The notes under the pieces: generated by a model
Told to the model about the DNA's origin: nothing
The model's input: the letters and a program-made list of their open reading frames with translations, nothing else
Database searches by the model: none
NCBI RefSeq assembly: GCF_010119615.1
Contig: NZ_QOVG01000007.1
Location: forward strand, 124,001 to 188,000
DNA from: Pseudoxanthomonas gei
GTDB lineage: Bacteria; Pseudomonadota; Gammaproteobacteria; Xanthomonadales; Xanthomonadaceae
DNA length: 64,000 bases
Direction: 5' to 3'
Shown here: positions 55,648 through 64,000 of the stretch, piece by piece
How positions within the stretch are numbered: position 1 is the stretch's first letter
How the letters are laid out: each line of letters begins with the position of its first letter
Program-made: the position numbers and the translations under genes

Positions 55648-58314
55648 CTAGGTACCACGAGGCTTGGCACGATGGGTCGCTGTTGCGGACCACGGATCAT
55701 CCGGCCACGGATGCCGCGGATAGCGCCCCTTCATTTCCTTTTTCACTTCCGGATAGGTGCGTTCCCAGAAACCGCGCAGGTCCTGGGTGACCTGCAGCGG
55801 TTTCCCACCCGGCGACAGCAGGTGCAGGGTCACCGGCACCCGTCCCTCGGCCAGGCGCGGTGTGTCGGCCAGGCCGAACAGCTCCTGCAGTTTCACCGCC
55901 AGCACCGGCGGCTGGCCGTGCGCGTATTCGATGCGGCGTTCCATGCCGGAGGGCACGCTGATGCGGGCGGGGGCCAGCTGGTCGATGCGCTGGCGCTGCG
56001 ACCAATCGATGCGCGACTTCAGTGCGTCGGACAATTCGTCTTCGCCGAGCGCGTCGAGTCGGGTCTTGCCGGCAAAGGCGGGGCGCAGCCAGTCGTCGAG
56101 CGCATCGACCAGCGCCTCATCGGAGAGATCGGGGAAGCCTGCTTCCGGCAACCACGCCTGCAGGCAACGCACGCGTTCGCGCCATTGCCGCAGCGACTCG
56201 CTCCACGGCAACACCTCCAGGCCGAGGTCGCGCACCGCCTCGGTCAGCGCGGCGGCGGCGTGCTGCGGATCGACGCGCCCGGCCGGTTTGCTCTCCAGCA
56301 CGATCTGGTCGAAACGGGTTTCGCGCTGCGCCGACAGCGCGCGCTTGCCGGCATCCCAGCGCACCGCATCCTGGCTGGAGAAGCGTTGCGGGAATTGCTG
56401 GCGCAGATAGTGCTCGTCGACCGGCGCGGCGCGCAGGACCAGCGCATCCCGGGCCTCGAAACGCAGCTCGGGTATCACGATCCAGGGTTCGCCGAAAATC
56501 GCGCTGTCGTCGAACAGTCGCGCCATGCGGCCGTTGGCCAACTGGTAGCGGCGCGGATCCAGCGGATGCTGGCGGGCGATGCGGTCGGGAAAGGCATGCG
56601 CCAGCAGATCGCCGAGGCGGTGCGCTTCAGGCTCGCGCGGCGGCGGCACCTCGACGCGCAGTCGGCGGCGCCACTGTCTGGCGGCGGCATCGATGGCCGC
56701 CAACCCCGAACGATGGGCATCAGCGGACATGCGGCCCTGGCGGAAGGCGGCCAGTGCACGCCAGCGCGCGGCCAGTGCATCGCCACCACTGCGGAGCGGA
56801 TCGCGCGCTTCCACCAGGGCGGCCAGGTCGCAGGCCAAGGCGCGCTCCTCCTCCCCGCGCGCGGACAGCAGCATCGCCGAAAGCCGTGGATGCGTGCCCA
56901 GGGCCAGCATGCGCTTGCCCAGCGGAGTGATGGCAAGCGTCGTGTCGAGCGCACCCAGTCGTTGCAGCAGGTCACGCGCGGCCGACAGCGCACCGGCCGG
57001 TGGCGGATCGACGAAGCGCAGGTCGTCGCTGCCCCAGCCGGCCAGCTCCAGCGCCAAGGCGGCCAGTTCGACCTGGGCGATCTCGGGCCGCCGTTGCGGT
57101 TCCAGCCGTTGCGATTGCGGCCACAGCCGCCAGGCCCAGCCTTCGGCGACGCGGCCGGCGCGGCCGGCGCGCTGGTCGGCCGAAGCCTGCGAGATGTTGA
57201 CCGTTTCCAGCCGCGAGAAACCGCTGTTGGGATCGTAGCGCGGCTCGCGCGCCTGGCCGCTGTCGATGACCACGCGCACCCCGGGCAGGGTGACGCTGGA
57301 TTCGGCGACGTTGGTGGCCAGCACCACGCGGCGGCGGCCGTGGGGGTCGGGTTGCAGGGCGGCGGATTGCTGTTCGATGGAAAGCTCACCGTGAAGGGGT
57401 AATACGACTACGCCGTTCCCTTCTCCCATTGGGAGAAGAGCCTGCCCCGGACTTGATCCGGGGTGGCCCGAAGCGTCGGACGCGCCGAAGGAAGCACCCT
57501 TGGGGTGTGAGGGTATGGCGGGGTCAGCGACGTCTGAACCACGATCGCCTCGCCGTACCCTCACCCCAACCCTCAGCCCCTGGAGGGGGCTTCGATTCCC
57601 GACGGGAGAGGGGCTTAGTGCCGCTTCGACTCGAGCGATCTCCCGCTGCCCCGGCAGGAACACCAGCACATCCCCCGGATGCTGCTGCAATGCCTCCTCC
57701 ACCGCGCGCCGCGTCTGCGACTCCAGCGATTCATCGCGCCGCGCGGGAAAGTGCGCGACCGTCACCGGATAGCTGCGTCCTGCGCTGCTCAACCGCGGCG
57801 CGTCCAGGAAACGCGCGAGGCGTTCGCCATCCAGGGTCGCCGACATCACCACGACGCGCAGATCCTCGCGCAGCTGCTGCACGTCCAGCGCCAGCGCCAG
57901 GCCCAGGTCCCCGGCCAGGTGGCGCTCGTGGAATTCATCGAACAGCAGCGCGCCCACGCCTTCAAGCAGAGGATCGTCCTGGAGCATGCGGGTGAGGATG
58001 CCCTCGGTGACCACCTCGATGCGCGTGCGGGCCGAGACCTTGTTCTCGAAGCGGATGCGGTATCCGACGGTCTCGCCGACCGCTTCGCCCAGCTGGCTGG
58101 CCATGAAGCCGGCGGCCGCGCGCGCGGCGACCCGTCGCGGTTCCAGCATCAGCAGCTTGTGGCCGGCCAGCCAGGGTTGGTCGAGCAGGGCCAGCGGCAC
58201 CTGCGTGGTCTTGCCGGCGCCGGGCGGCGCTTCCAGCACCAGCCGCGGATGGGTGGCCAGGCTGCGGCGGATGTCGGCCAGCAGTGCGGTGATGGGGAAT
58301 TGGGGCGCCGACAT
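55648..58314 (-). CDS. hrpB: ATP-dependent helicase HrpB with an in-frame repeat insertion
   Basis: 888 residues from the ATG at 58314. DEAH-type helicase: Walker A GAGKTT (32-37), DEFH (126-129), SATLDGE, then helicase C motifs (VLATNVAESSVTLPGVRVVIDSG, QRAGRAGRV) and the HrpB-specific C-terminal domain (LHLLSPGGKPLQVTQDLRGFW). Function in bacteria is poorly known; RNA remodelling is assumed. About 68 residues (234-301) between FLPGQREIARVEAAL and VVVLPLHGELSIEQQ have no counterpart expected in the family. They are encoded by repeat DNA (57412-57615). Usual length is about 820-840, consistent with an insertion. Confidence 0.92.
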   Translation of the reverse strand: MSAPQFPITALLADIRRSLATHPRLVLEAPPGAGKTTQVPLALLDQPWLAGHKLLMLEPRRVAARAAAGFMASQLGEAVGETVGYRIRFENKVSARTRIEVVTEGILTRMLQDDPLLEGVGALLFDEFHERHLAGDLGLALALDVQQLREDLRVVVMSATLDGERLARFLDAPRLSSAGRSYPVTVAHFPARRDESLESQTRRAVEEALQQHPGDVLVFLPGQREIARVEAALSPSPVGNRSPLQGLRVGVRVRRGDRGSDVADPAIPSHPKGASFGASDASGHPGSSPGQALLPMGEGNGVVVLPLHGELSIEQQSAALQPDPHGRRRVVLATNVAESSVTLPGVRVVIDSGQAREPRYDPNSGFSRLETVNISQASADQRAGRAGRVAEGWAWRLWPQSQRLEPQRRPEIAQVELAALALELAGWGSDDLRFVDPPPAGALSAARDLLQRLGALDTTLAITPLGKRMLALGTHPRLSAMLLSARGEEERALACDLAALVEARDPLRSGGDALAARWRALAAFRQGRMSADAHRSGLAAIDAAARQWRRRLRVEVPPPREPEAHRLGDLLAHAFPDRIARQHPLDPRRYQLANGRMARLFDDSAIFGEPWIVIPELRFEARDALVLRAAPVDEHYLRQQFPQRFSSQDAVRWDAGKRALSAQRETRFDQIVLESKPAGRVDPQHAAAALTEAVRDLGLEVLPWSESLRQWRERVRCLQAWLPEAGFPDLSDEALVDALDDWLRPAFAGKTRLDALGEDELSDALKSRIDWSQRQRIDQLAPARISVPSGMERRIEYAHGQPPVLAVKLQELFGLADTPRLAEGRVPVTLHLLSPGGKPLQVTQDLRGFWERTYPEVKKEMKGRYPRHPWPDDPWSATATHRAKPRGT
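57412..57615. repeat. Repeat element inserted in frame within hrpB
   Basis: Begins with CTTCTCCCATTGGGAGAAGA and GCCTGCCCC...GGGGTGGCCCG, matching the left arm of the element at 54203. It ends with a different motif set (ACCCTCACCCCAACCCTCAG, GGGAGAGGGGC). 204 bp is a multiple of three and it has no stop in the hrpB frame. Confidence 0.8.
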
Positions 58315-58322
58315 GCCTCCAT

Positions 58323-58348
58323 TGTAGGAGCGGGCCTGCCCGCGATGC
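58323..58348. repeat. Single REP-like palindrome
   Basis: TGTAGGAGCGGGCCTGCCCG then CGATGC, in the short region between the divergent hrpB and tatD genes. Same variant as at 25015. Confidence 0.65.
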
Positions 58349-58407
58349 TTTTCGCAGGACAAGGCGATCGCGGCAAGGCCGGTTCCTGCAACGCTTAAAC
58401 TGTGCGC

Positions 58408-59220
58408 ATGGATTTGATCGATATCGGCGCCAACCTCACCCACGACAGCTTCGACCACGACCGCGACGCAGTGCTGCAACGCGCGCGCGAAGCGGGCGTG
58501 GCGCAGCTGGTGGTCACCGGCGCCAGCCGCGAGCATTCGCCCAAGGCACTGGCATTGGCCCAGGCCCATCCCGGATTCCTGTTCGCCACCGCCGGTGTGC
58601 ACCCGCACCACGCGCTGGAATACACCGACGAATGCGACGCCGAGATGCGCGGCCTGCTGGCCCACCCCGAAGTGGTGGCGGTGGGCGAATGCGGGTTGGA
58701 TTACTTCCGCGACTTCTCGCCGCGTCCGGCCCAGCGCCGCGCCTTCGAACGCCAGCTGCAGATCGCGGTGGACCTGGCCGACAGTGGCACGCCCAAGCCG
58801 CTGTTCCTGCACCAGCGCGAGGCGCACGACGACCTGGTGGCGATGATGAAGGAGTTCGAGGGGCGCATCGGGCCGGCGGTGGTGCATTGCTTCACCGGCA
58901 CGCGCAAGGAACTGTTCGAGTGCCTGGACCGCGACTGGCATATCGGCATCACCGGCTGGCTGTGCGACGAGCGCCGCGGCCAGCACCTGCGCGAGCTGGT
59001 GCCGCATATCCCGGCCGAACGACTGATGATCGAGACCGACGCGCCCTACCTGCTGCCGCGCACGGTCAAGCCGCAGCCTTCGCACCGGCGCAACGAGCCG
59101 ATGTACCTGGCCCACATCGTCGAGGAACTGGCGCGCGACCGCGGCGAAAGCGTCGAGGAGTCCGCCCGCACCACCACGGCGACCGCGCGCGGATTTTTCC
59201 GGCTGCCGCTCGCGCCCTGA
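58408..59220 (+). CDS. tatD: TatD family metal-dependent deoxyribonuclease
   Basis: 270 residues from the ATG at 58408 (MDLIDIGANLTHDSF). It has the TatD-proper signature DIGANL in place of the DxHxH found in YcfH/YjjV. Further motifs: STAGVHPHH-like ATAGVHPHH, VGECGLDYFRDF, FLHQREAHDDL, HCFTGTRKEL, GITGWLCDERRG, and ETDAPYLLPRTVKPQPSHRRNEP. It is 3'-5' exonuclease-like with a role in DNA repair and fragmentation. E. coli TatD has HCRDAH where this has HQREAH. It stands alone, without tatABC. Confidence 0.93.
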   Translation: MDLIDIGANLTHDSFDHDRDAVLQRAREAGVAQLVVTGASREHSPKALALAQAHPGFLFATAGVHPHHALEYTDECDAEMRGLLAHPEVVAVGECGLDYFRDFSPRPAQRRAFERQLQIAVDLADSGTPKPLFLHQREAHDDLVAMMKEFEGRIGPAVVHCFTGTRKELFECLDRDWHIGITGWLCDERRGQHLRELVPHIPAERLMIETDAPYLLPRTVKPQPSHRRNEPMYLAHIVEELARDRGESVEESARTTTATARGFFRLPLAP

Positions 59221-59300
59221 ACACCGGCATCCCGTCACGACCTATTTATTGAACCTGTCAGTACAATCCGGGCCTCCCCTGCACCACCCACCGGATCTAC

Positions 59301-60404
59301 ATGACCCTGTCACGCGTTGCGCTCGCCCTGGCGGCCGGCCTGTCCCTGATGCTCGCCGCCTGCAGCAAGGAAGAAGAAGCCAAGGGTGCCGAGACGGCCG
59401 CTTCCTCACTGGCCGTGACCCTGGTCACCGCCGCCGCCCGCCCCATCGAGCGCAGCGTGATCGCCTCCGGGCCGGTCTCGGCCTATGAGGAAATGCAGCT
59501 GGGCGTGGAGATCAGCGGCGCGCGCGTGACCGCGCTGAATGTCGATGTCGGCCAGGCCGTGCGCCGCGGCCAGGTGCTGCTGCAGCTGGACCACCGCACC
59601 CTGGACAGCGAACTGGCCCAGGCCGCGGCCTCCCTGCGCGAAGCCGATGCCGCGGTAACCCTGGCCACGGCCAGCTACAACCGCGCCAGCCCGCTGGCCA
59701 GGGAACAGTTGATCAGCGCCAGCCAGCTGGACGAACTGCGCGCCAACCGCAGCCAGGCCGAAGCCCGCCGCAGCACCGCGCGCGCGCAGCGCGACGCGGC
59801 GCAGTTGCGCCGCGATTTCGCCGAGCTGAGGGCGCCGGCCGACGGCATCATTTCCAAGCGCCTGGTGCAGCCCGGCCAGGTGGTCTCGGCCGGTAGCGAG
59901 CTGCTGCGCCTGATCCGCGATGGCCGCCTGGAATGGCGCGCCGAACTGCCCGAAGCCGAACTGGCCCGCATTGCCCCGGGCGCGGTGGTGACCCTGCCGG
60001 CGGCCGACGGCGGCCGGGTCGAAGGGGTGATCCGCGCGGTCAGCCCCGGGGTGGACAGCGAGACCCGCACCGGCACCATCTACGCCGACCTGCCGCAACC
60101 GGGCACGCTGAAGATCGGCAGCTATGTCGAAGGCCGCATCTTCACCGGCGCCGGCGATGCCTTGATGGTGCCGGTGGCCTCGGTGGTGCAACGCGACGGC
60201 ATCGGCTACGTGTTCACCGTGGATGCGAACAAGGTCGCCCGGCGCGTGCGCGTGCAGACCGGCACCAGCAGCGAGGGCCATGTCGAGATCGTGCAGGGCC
60301 TGAAAGCCGGCGCCCGCATCGTCGAACAGGGCGCAGGCTTCCTGGGCGATGGTGATGTGGTCCGCGTGGTCGGGGCACCGGCCACCGCCAAGAGCGCGCC
60401 ATGA
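59301..60404 (+). CDS. RND efflux periplasmic adaptor (membrane fusion protein), lipoprotein
   Basis: 367 residues with lipobox LAAC (18-21). HlyD/AcrA plan: first beta strand and lipoyl half (VEISGARVTALNVDVGQAVRRGQVLLQL), coiled-coil hairpin of about 60 residues with Ala/Arg-rich heptads (SYNRASPLAREQLISASQLDELRANRS), second lipoyl half LRAPADGIISKRLVQPGQVVSAG, and the beta-barrel and membrane-proximal domain. It links the inner-membrane pump encoded next to an outer-membrane channel. The stop overlaps the pump start (ATGA). No outer-membrane channel or regulator gene lies within reach. Confidence 0.92.
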   Translation: MTLSRVALALAAGLSLMLAACSKEEEAKGAETAASSLAVTLVTAAARPIERSVIASGPVSAYEEMQLGVEISGARVTALNVDVGQAVRRGQVLLQLDHRTLDSELAQAAASLREADAAVTLATASYNRASPLAREQLISASQLDELRANRSQAEARRSTARAQRDAAQLRRDFAELRAPADGIISKRLVQPGQVVSAGSELLRLIRDGRLEWRAELPEAELARIAPGAVVTLPAADGGRVEGVIRAVSPGVDSETRTGTIYADLPQPGTLKIGSYVEGRIFTGAGDALMVPVASVVQRDGIGYVFTVDANKVARRVRVQTGTSSEGHVEIVQGLKAGARIVEQGAGFLGDGDVVRVVGAPATAKSAP

Positions 60405-63400
60405 ATTTCTCCGCCTGGGCGATCAACCGGCCGCTGCCGGCCATCATGGTGTTCGTGGTGCTGTGCGTGGCCGGGCTGTGGGGTTTCCACAAGCTGCCGG
60501 TGGCGCGCTTCCCCGATGTGGCCCTCCCGATGACCACGGTCACCATCAGCCAGCCGGGCGCCTCGCCCAGCCAGCTGGAGACCGAGGTCACCCGCCGGGT
60601 CGAGGATTCGGTGGCCACCATTCCCAACATCAAGCGCGTGGTGTCCTCGGTCAGCGAGGGCGTCAGCATGACCAGCATCGAGTTCGTCCTCGACACCGAC
60701 TTGGCCACCGCCCTGGACGACACCCGCGATGCGGTCACCCGCATCCGCACCGACCTGCCGCAGGACATCCAGGAACCGGTGGTGTCGAAGGTGGATATCG
60801 GCGGCTCGCTGATGACCTATGCGGTGTCGGCACCCGGGCTGTCGGCCGACGAACTGAGCTGGCTGGTCGACCGCCAGATCAGCAAGGCCATGTACGGCGT
60901 GCCCGGGGTGGCGGTGGTCAAGCGCGTGGGCGGCGTCGAGCGCCAGGTCCGCGTGGACCTGGACCCGAACGCGCTGCAGGCGCTCGGGGTCACCGCCGGC
61001 GATGTGTCCCAGCAACTGGCGCGCATCCAGGTCGAGCGCGCCGGCGGCAAGTCCGAACAGGACGGCAGCCAGCAGGTCATCCGCACCCTGGGCACGGTGG
61101 CCAGCGTGGATGCCCTGCGTGACTATTCCATCAGCCTGCCCGATGGCCGCGCCGTGCGCCTGTCGGCCGTGGCCCGGATCAGCGACGGCGCCGCCGATCC
61201 GACCCAGGTCGCGTTGCTGGATGGGAAGCCGGTGGTGGCGTTCTCGCTGTCGCGCACGCGCGGCTCCAGCGAGGTGGACGTGGCCGAAGGCGTGGAAGCG
61301 GCCCTGGCGACCTTGAAGGCCGAGCATCCCGGCGTGCAGTTCACCCTGGTCACCACGGTGATCGACGAGACCCTGCGTTCCTACGAATCGTCGATGACCA
61401 TGCTGTGGGAAGGCGCCCTGCTGGCGCTGCTGGTGGTCTGGCTGTTCCTGCGCGACTGGCGCGCCACCTGGGTCTCGGCCGTGGCCCTGCCGCTGTCGAT
61501 CATCCCGACCTTCGCGGTGATGCACCTGTTCGGCTTCAGCCTCAACATCATCACCCTGCTGGCGCTGAGCGTGGTGGTCGGCATCCTGGTCGACGATGCC
61601 ATCGTCGAGATCGAAAACATCGTCCGCCACCTGCGCATGGGCAAGCCGCCGCTGGAAGCCGCGCGCGATGCGGCCGCCGAGATCGGCACCGCGGTGATCG
61701 CCACCTCGCTGACCCTGGCCGCGGTGTTCGTGCCGGTGGCCTTCATGCCCGGCATCGCCGGCAAGTTCTTCCGCGAGTTCGGCTGGACCGCGGCGACGGC
61801 GGTGCTGTTCTCGCTGCTGGTGGCGCGCCTGCTGACCCCGATGATGGCCGCCTACGTACTCAAGGCGCAGCCCGAGACGCACAAGGAAACCAGGCTGATG
61901 ACCTGGTACCTGGGCTGGGTGGATGCCGCCCTGCGCCATCGCGCCCGCACCCTGTGGATCGCCACCGGCCTGTTCGTGGCCTCGCTGGCGATCGTGCCGC
62001 TGATCCCGACCACCTTCATCCCGTTCTCCGACCTGGGCCGCAGCAACCTCAGCCTGGAGCTGCCGCCCGGCACCACCCTGCAGCAGACCACCGCGCTGAG
62101 CGAGCAGGCGCGCGCGATGCTCGGCGACATGCCCGAGCTGGAGCAGGTCTACACCACCGTGGGCAGCGTGCTGGACCTGGGCGACCCGGGCAAGGCCGGC
62201 GTGGGCGAACCACGCAAGGCCACCCTGATCCTGGACTGGGGCAAGGCCGACGGCCGCGACCGTGACCAGAAAACCCTGGAGCGGGAGGCGCGCGCGAAGC
62301 TCGCGGCCCTGCCCGGCGTGCGCGTGAGTTACCTGAGCAGCGAACCGGGCGAACTGATGCAGCTGGTGCTGGCCGGCGACGACCCGCAGCGCCTGCAGGA
62401 AGCGGCCACCGCGCTGGATCGCGACCTGCGCACGATCAAGGGCCTGGGCAGCGTGACGTCCAGCGCGTCGCTGCTGCGGCCGGAGATCGTGATCACCCCC
62501 GATTCGGCGCGCGCCGCCGACCTGGGCGTAGCCACGGCCGACATTGCCGAGGCCGCGCGCATCGCCACCTCCGGCGACTACGTGCAGCGCCTGGCCAAGT
62601 TGAACCTGCCCGAACGGCAGATCCCGATCCGCGTCGGCTTCGCCGAATCCACGCTGTCGCAGCCCGCCCTGATCGGACAGTTGCGGGTGCGCGGCAAGAA
62701 CGGACCGGTGCCGCTGGCGGCGGTGGCCGACATCCGCGAAGGCAGCGGGCCCTCGCAGATCTCGCGCTACCAGCGCCAGCGCAACATCACCTTCAGCGCC
62801 GAGCTCAACGGCCGCCCGCTGGGCGATGTGATGCAGGAAGTGCAGGCGCTGCCGTCGCTGAAGACGCTGCCGGACGGGGTCAGCTTCCTGAATGCCGGCG
62901 ATGCGGAGGTGTTCGTGGAACTGTTCGTCGGCTTCGCCATCGCCATGGCTGCCGGCCTGGTCTGCATCTACATGGTGCTGCTGTTGCTGTTCAACCATGC
63001 GCTGATGCCGCTGACCATCCTCACCGCGGTGCCGCTGTGCGCCGGCGGCGCCTTCGGCGCGCTGCTGCTGACCCAGAACCTGTTGTCGCTGCCGGCACTG
63101 ATCGGCCTGCTGATGCTGATCGGCATCGCCAGCAAGAACTCCATCCTGCTGGTCGATTACGCGGTGATCGCCGAGGACGAACACGGCCTGAGCCAGCACG
63201 ACGCGCTGGTCGATGCCTGCCGCAAGCGCGCCCAGCCGGTGATCATGACCACCTTGGCGATGGGCGCGGGCATGCTGCCGATCGCGCTGGGCTGGGCCGG
63301 CGATTCCAGCTTCCGCGCGCCGATGGCCATCGCGGTGATCGGCGGGCTGATCACCTCGACCCTGCTCAGCCTGATCGTGATCCCGGCCGCCTTCACCGTG

Positions 63401-63463
63401 GTCGATGACCTGGGCACCTGGTTCGCCAACCGCTTCGGCAAGAAGCTGCCGGTGACCGCGTAA
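60401..63463 (+). CDS. RND family efflux permease
   Basis: 1020 residues with the RND plan: TM1 (IMVFVVLCVAGLWGF), periplasmic loop 1, TM2-6 (about 330-470), TM7, loop 2 and TM8-12. The proton-relay Asp pair is in TM4 (VVVGILVDDAIVEIENI, about 396-412), and TM10-11 carry LIGIASKNSILLVDYAV. FPDVALPMTTVTISQPGASP is typical of HAE-1/AcrB-like or of the related MexK/TriC group. Substrate range cannot be predicted. It is translationally coupled to the adaptor. Confidence 0.94.
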   Translation: MNFSAWAINRPLPAIMVFVVLCVAGLWGFHKLPVARFPDVALPMTTVTISQPGASPSQLETEVTRRVEDSVATIPNIKRVVSSVSEGVSMTSIEFVLDTDLATALDDTRDAVTRIRTDLPQDIQEPVVSKVDIGGSLMTYAVSAPGLSADELSWLVDRQISKAMYGVPGVAVVKRVGGVERQVRVDLDPNALQALGVTAGDVSQQLARIQVERAGGKSEQDGSQQVIRTLGTVASVDALRDYSISLPDGRAVRLSAVARISDGAADPTQVALLDGKPVVAFSLSRTRGSSEVDVAEGVEAALATLKAEHPGVQFTLVTTVIDETLRSYESSMTMLWEGALLALLVVWLFLRDWRATWVSAVALPLSIIPTFAVMHLFGFSLNIITLLALSVVVGILVDDAIVEIENIVRHLRMGKPPLEAARDAAAEIGTAVIATSLTLAAVFVPVAFMPGIAGKFFREFGWTAATAVLFSLLVARLLTPMMAAYVLKAQPETHKETRLMTWYLGWVDAALRHRARTLWIATGLFVASLAIVPLIPTTFIPFSDLGRSNLSLELPPGTTLQQTTALSEQARAMLGDMPELEQVYTTVGSVLDLGDPGKAGVGEPRKATLILDWGKADGRDRDQKTLEREARAKLAALPGVRVSYLSSEPGELMQLVLAGDDPQRLQEAATALDRDLRTIKGLGSVTSSASLLRPEIVITPDSARAADLGVATADIAEAARIATSGDYVQRLAKLNLPERQIPIRVGFAESTLSQPALIGQLRVRGKNGPVPLAAVADIREGSGPSQISRYQRQRNITFSAELNGRPLGDVMQEVQALPSLKTLPDGVSFLNAGDAEVFVELFVGFAIAMAAGLVCIYMVLLLLFNHALMPLTILTAVPLCAGGAFGALLLTQNLLSLPALIGLLMLIGIASKNSILLVDYAVIAEDEHGLSQHDALVDACRKRAQPVIMTTLAMGAGMLPIALGWAGDSSFRAPMAIAVIGGLITSTLLSLIVIPAAFTVVDDLGTWFANRFGKKLPVTA

Positions 63464-63493
63464 CCCGGCAAGCCCTGCGGCTGGCGCAAGCCT

Positions 63494-63811
63494 TCAACGC
63501 ACCGGCGCCTGCACGGCCAGGCCGGTGCTTGCCGGTTGCGATGGCCGCTGCACCACGACCCGGGTGATGCCCTGGCGGTTGCAGGCGCGGCGCACGTCTC
63601 CCATTACCCGCGCCCGGGTGGCGTAGACCTGGCTGAAATTGGCCTGGCCGGTCAGTTCGCCGACCTGGCGCTGGCTGGGCATCGCGGGCGCCTGGCAATC
63701 GAATACCAGTCCATTGGCGGTGAGGGTGGGCATGCCCGGGCCGGCTGCGGCCGCGGCGGCGGACAGCAGCAGGGTCAAACCCAATGTCGATTGCAGGATA
63801 TGGCGGTTCAT
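63494..63811 (-). CDS. Small secreted protein of unknown function
   Basis: 105 residues from the ATG at 63811, preceded by GGAG eight bases upstream. Signal peptide MNRHILQSTLGLTLLLSAAAAAAG. The mature protein of about 80 residues has two cysteines (VFDCQAPAMPSQ and RRACNRQG) that may form a disulfide, and a central helix with QVGELTGQANFSQVYATRARVMGDV. This is a recurrent pattern of small periplasmic proteins in this lineage. The remaining 63812-64000 shows no gene. Confidence 0.7.
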   Translation of the reverse strand: MNRHILQSTLGLTLLLSAAAAAAGPGMPTLTANGLVFDCQAPAMPSQRQVGELTGQANFSQVYATRARVMGDVRRACNRQGITRVVVQRPSQPASTGLAVQAPVR

Positions 63812-64000
63812 GGCGATTCTCCGTGCTCGCCGGCAATTCCGGCATGGCCAGCGTCGCGCCGCCGCGCCGGCCAAGCTTGAGGCCGGCGCTGGGAGCGTGG
63901 CGGGGAATCGCGGGAATGCTTGGGGAATGCTTGGGCCGCCGGCTGGACCGATCTTCGTGTACATAGGAAGTCCGTCCGTCGATACCGGCTGGTGGTGATG

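Noticed and set aside
60206-63199. Very long antisense frame opposite the RND genes
   Set aside because: Shadow of conserved RND proteins; no start signal and aberrant composition. The same holds for antisense frames opposite mnmG and nrdA.

Overview
The window is about 64 kb of high-GC, gene-dense chromosome from a gammaproteobacterium, most likely a member of the Lysobacteraceae (Xanthomonadaceae). The inference rests on gene content (TamB, Tex, MnmG, a bioB-F-H-C cluster, long-form QueF, a BNR lipoprotein, M20 amidohydrolases, AceK), on the abundance of short palindromic repeats built on GTAGGAGCGACGC, and on an integron-type cassette cluster. No species can be assigned from sequence alone. 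No plasmid, phage, CRISPR array or complete insertion sequence was seen. One tRNA (Arg, CCG) is present; there is no rRNA.

Layout. 1-10 kb: the end of tamB, a BNR lipoprotein, tex, mnmG, a Tyr-rich lipoprotein, a PLP-dependent dehydratase and a YdcF-like protein. Between mnmG and the lipoprotein lies a likely sigma-54-dependent small RNA with its own terminator. 10-20 kb: an NTF2-like protein, the biotin cluster bioB-bioF-bioH-bioC on the minus strand, comF, ubiA, tRNA-Arg, an ExeM-type nuclease and a c5-type cytochrome. 20-27 kb: zwf-pgl, divergent from a GntR/UTRA regulator across two mirror-image TGGTAT operators; then an alpha/beta hydrolase, zapE and an RNB exonuclease. 26.7-31 kb: a promoter and adenosylcobalamin riboswitch controlling nrdA, a 73-residue KTSC-like protein and nrdB (class Ia ribonucleotide reductase, aerobic and B12-independent). 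31-43 kb: a PDZ protein with a threefold internal repeat, a Tat-exported serine hydrolase, purU, a 192-bp tandem repeat array, an APC permease, an aldo-keto reductase, two paralogous exported M20 amidohydrolases around a TauE-type transporter, and queF. 43-48 kb: a LysM protein, secreted proteins, icd, a divergent LysR / membrane-protein pair, and a phased 21-bp repeat array.

48.8-51.3 kb is the accessory island. It is an integrase-less cluster of gene cassettes with attC sites, holding an acetyltransferase and two unknown proteins of lower GC. It has been invaded by relics of a REP-associated tyrosine transposase (RAYT). 51.5-64 kb returns to core genes: aceK (the kinase/phosphatase of the Icd encoded 6 kb away), a periplasmic SAM-methyltransferase-like protein, rluE, hrpB carrying an in-frame repeat insertion, tatD, and a two-gene RND efflux system.

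Functionally, zwf-pgl feed NADPH and 6-phosphogluconate, icd-aceK set the TCA/glyoxylate branch, and the B12 switch chooses between ribonucleotide reductase classes. The least explained sequences are the sigma-54 small RNA candidate (7646-7791), the 21-bp phased array (47928-48200), the cassette cluster with RAYT relics, the 192-bp REP array, and the repeat-derived insertion in hrpB.
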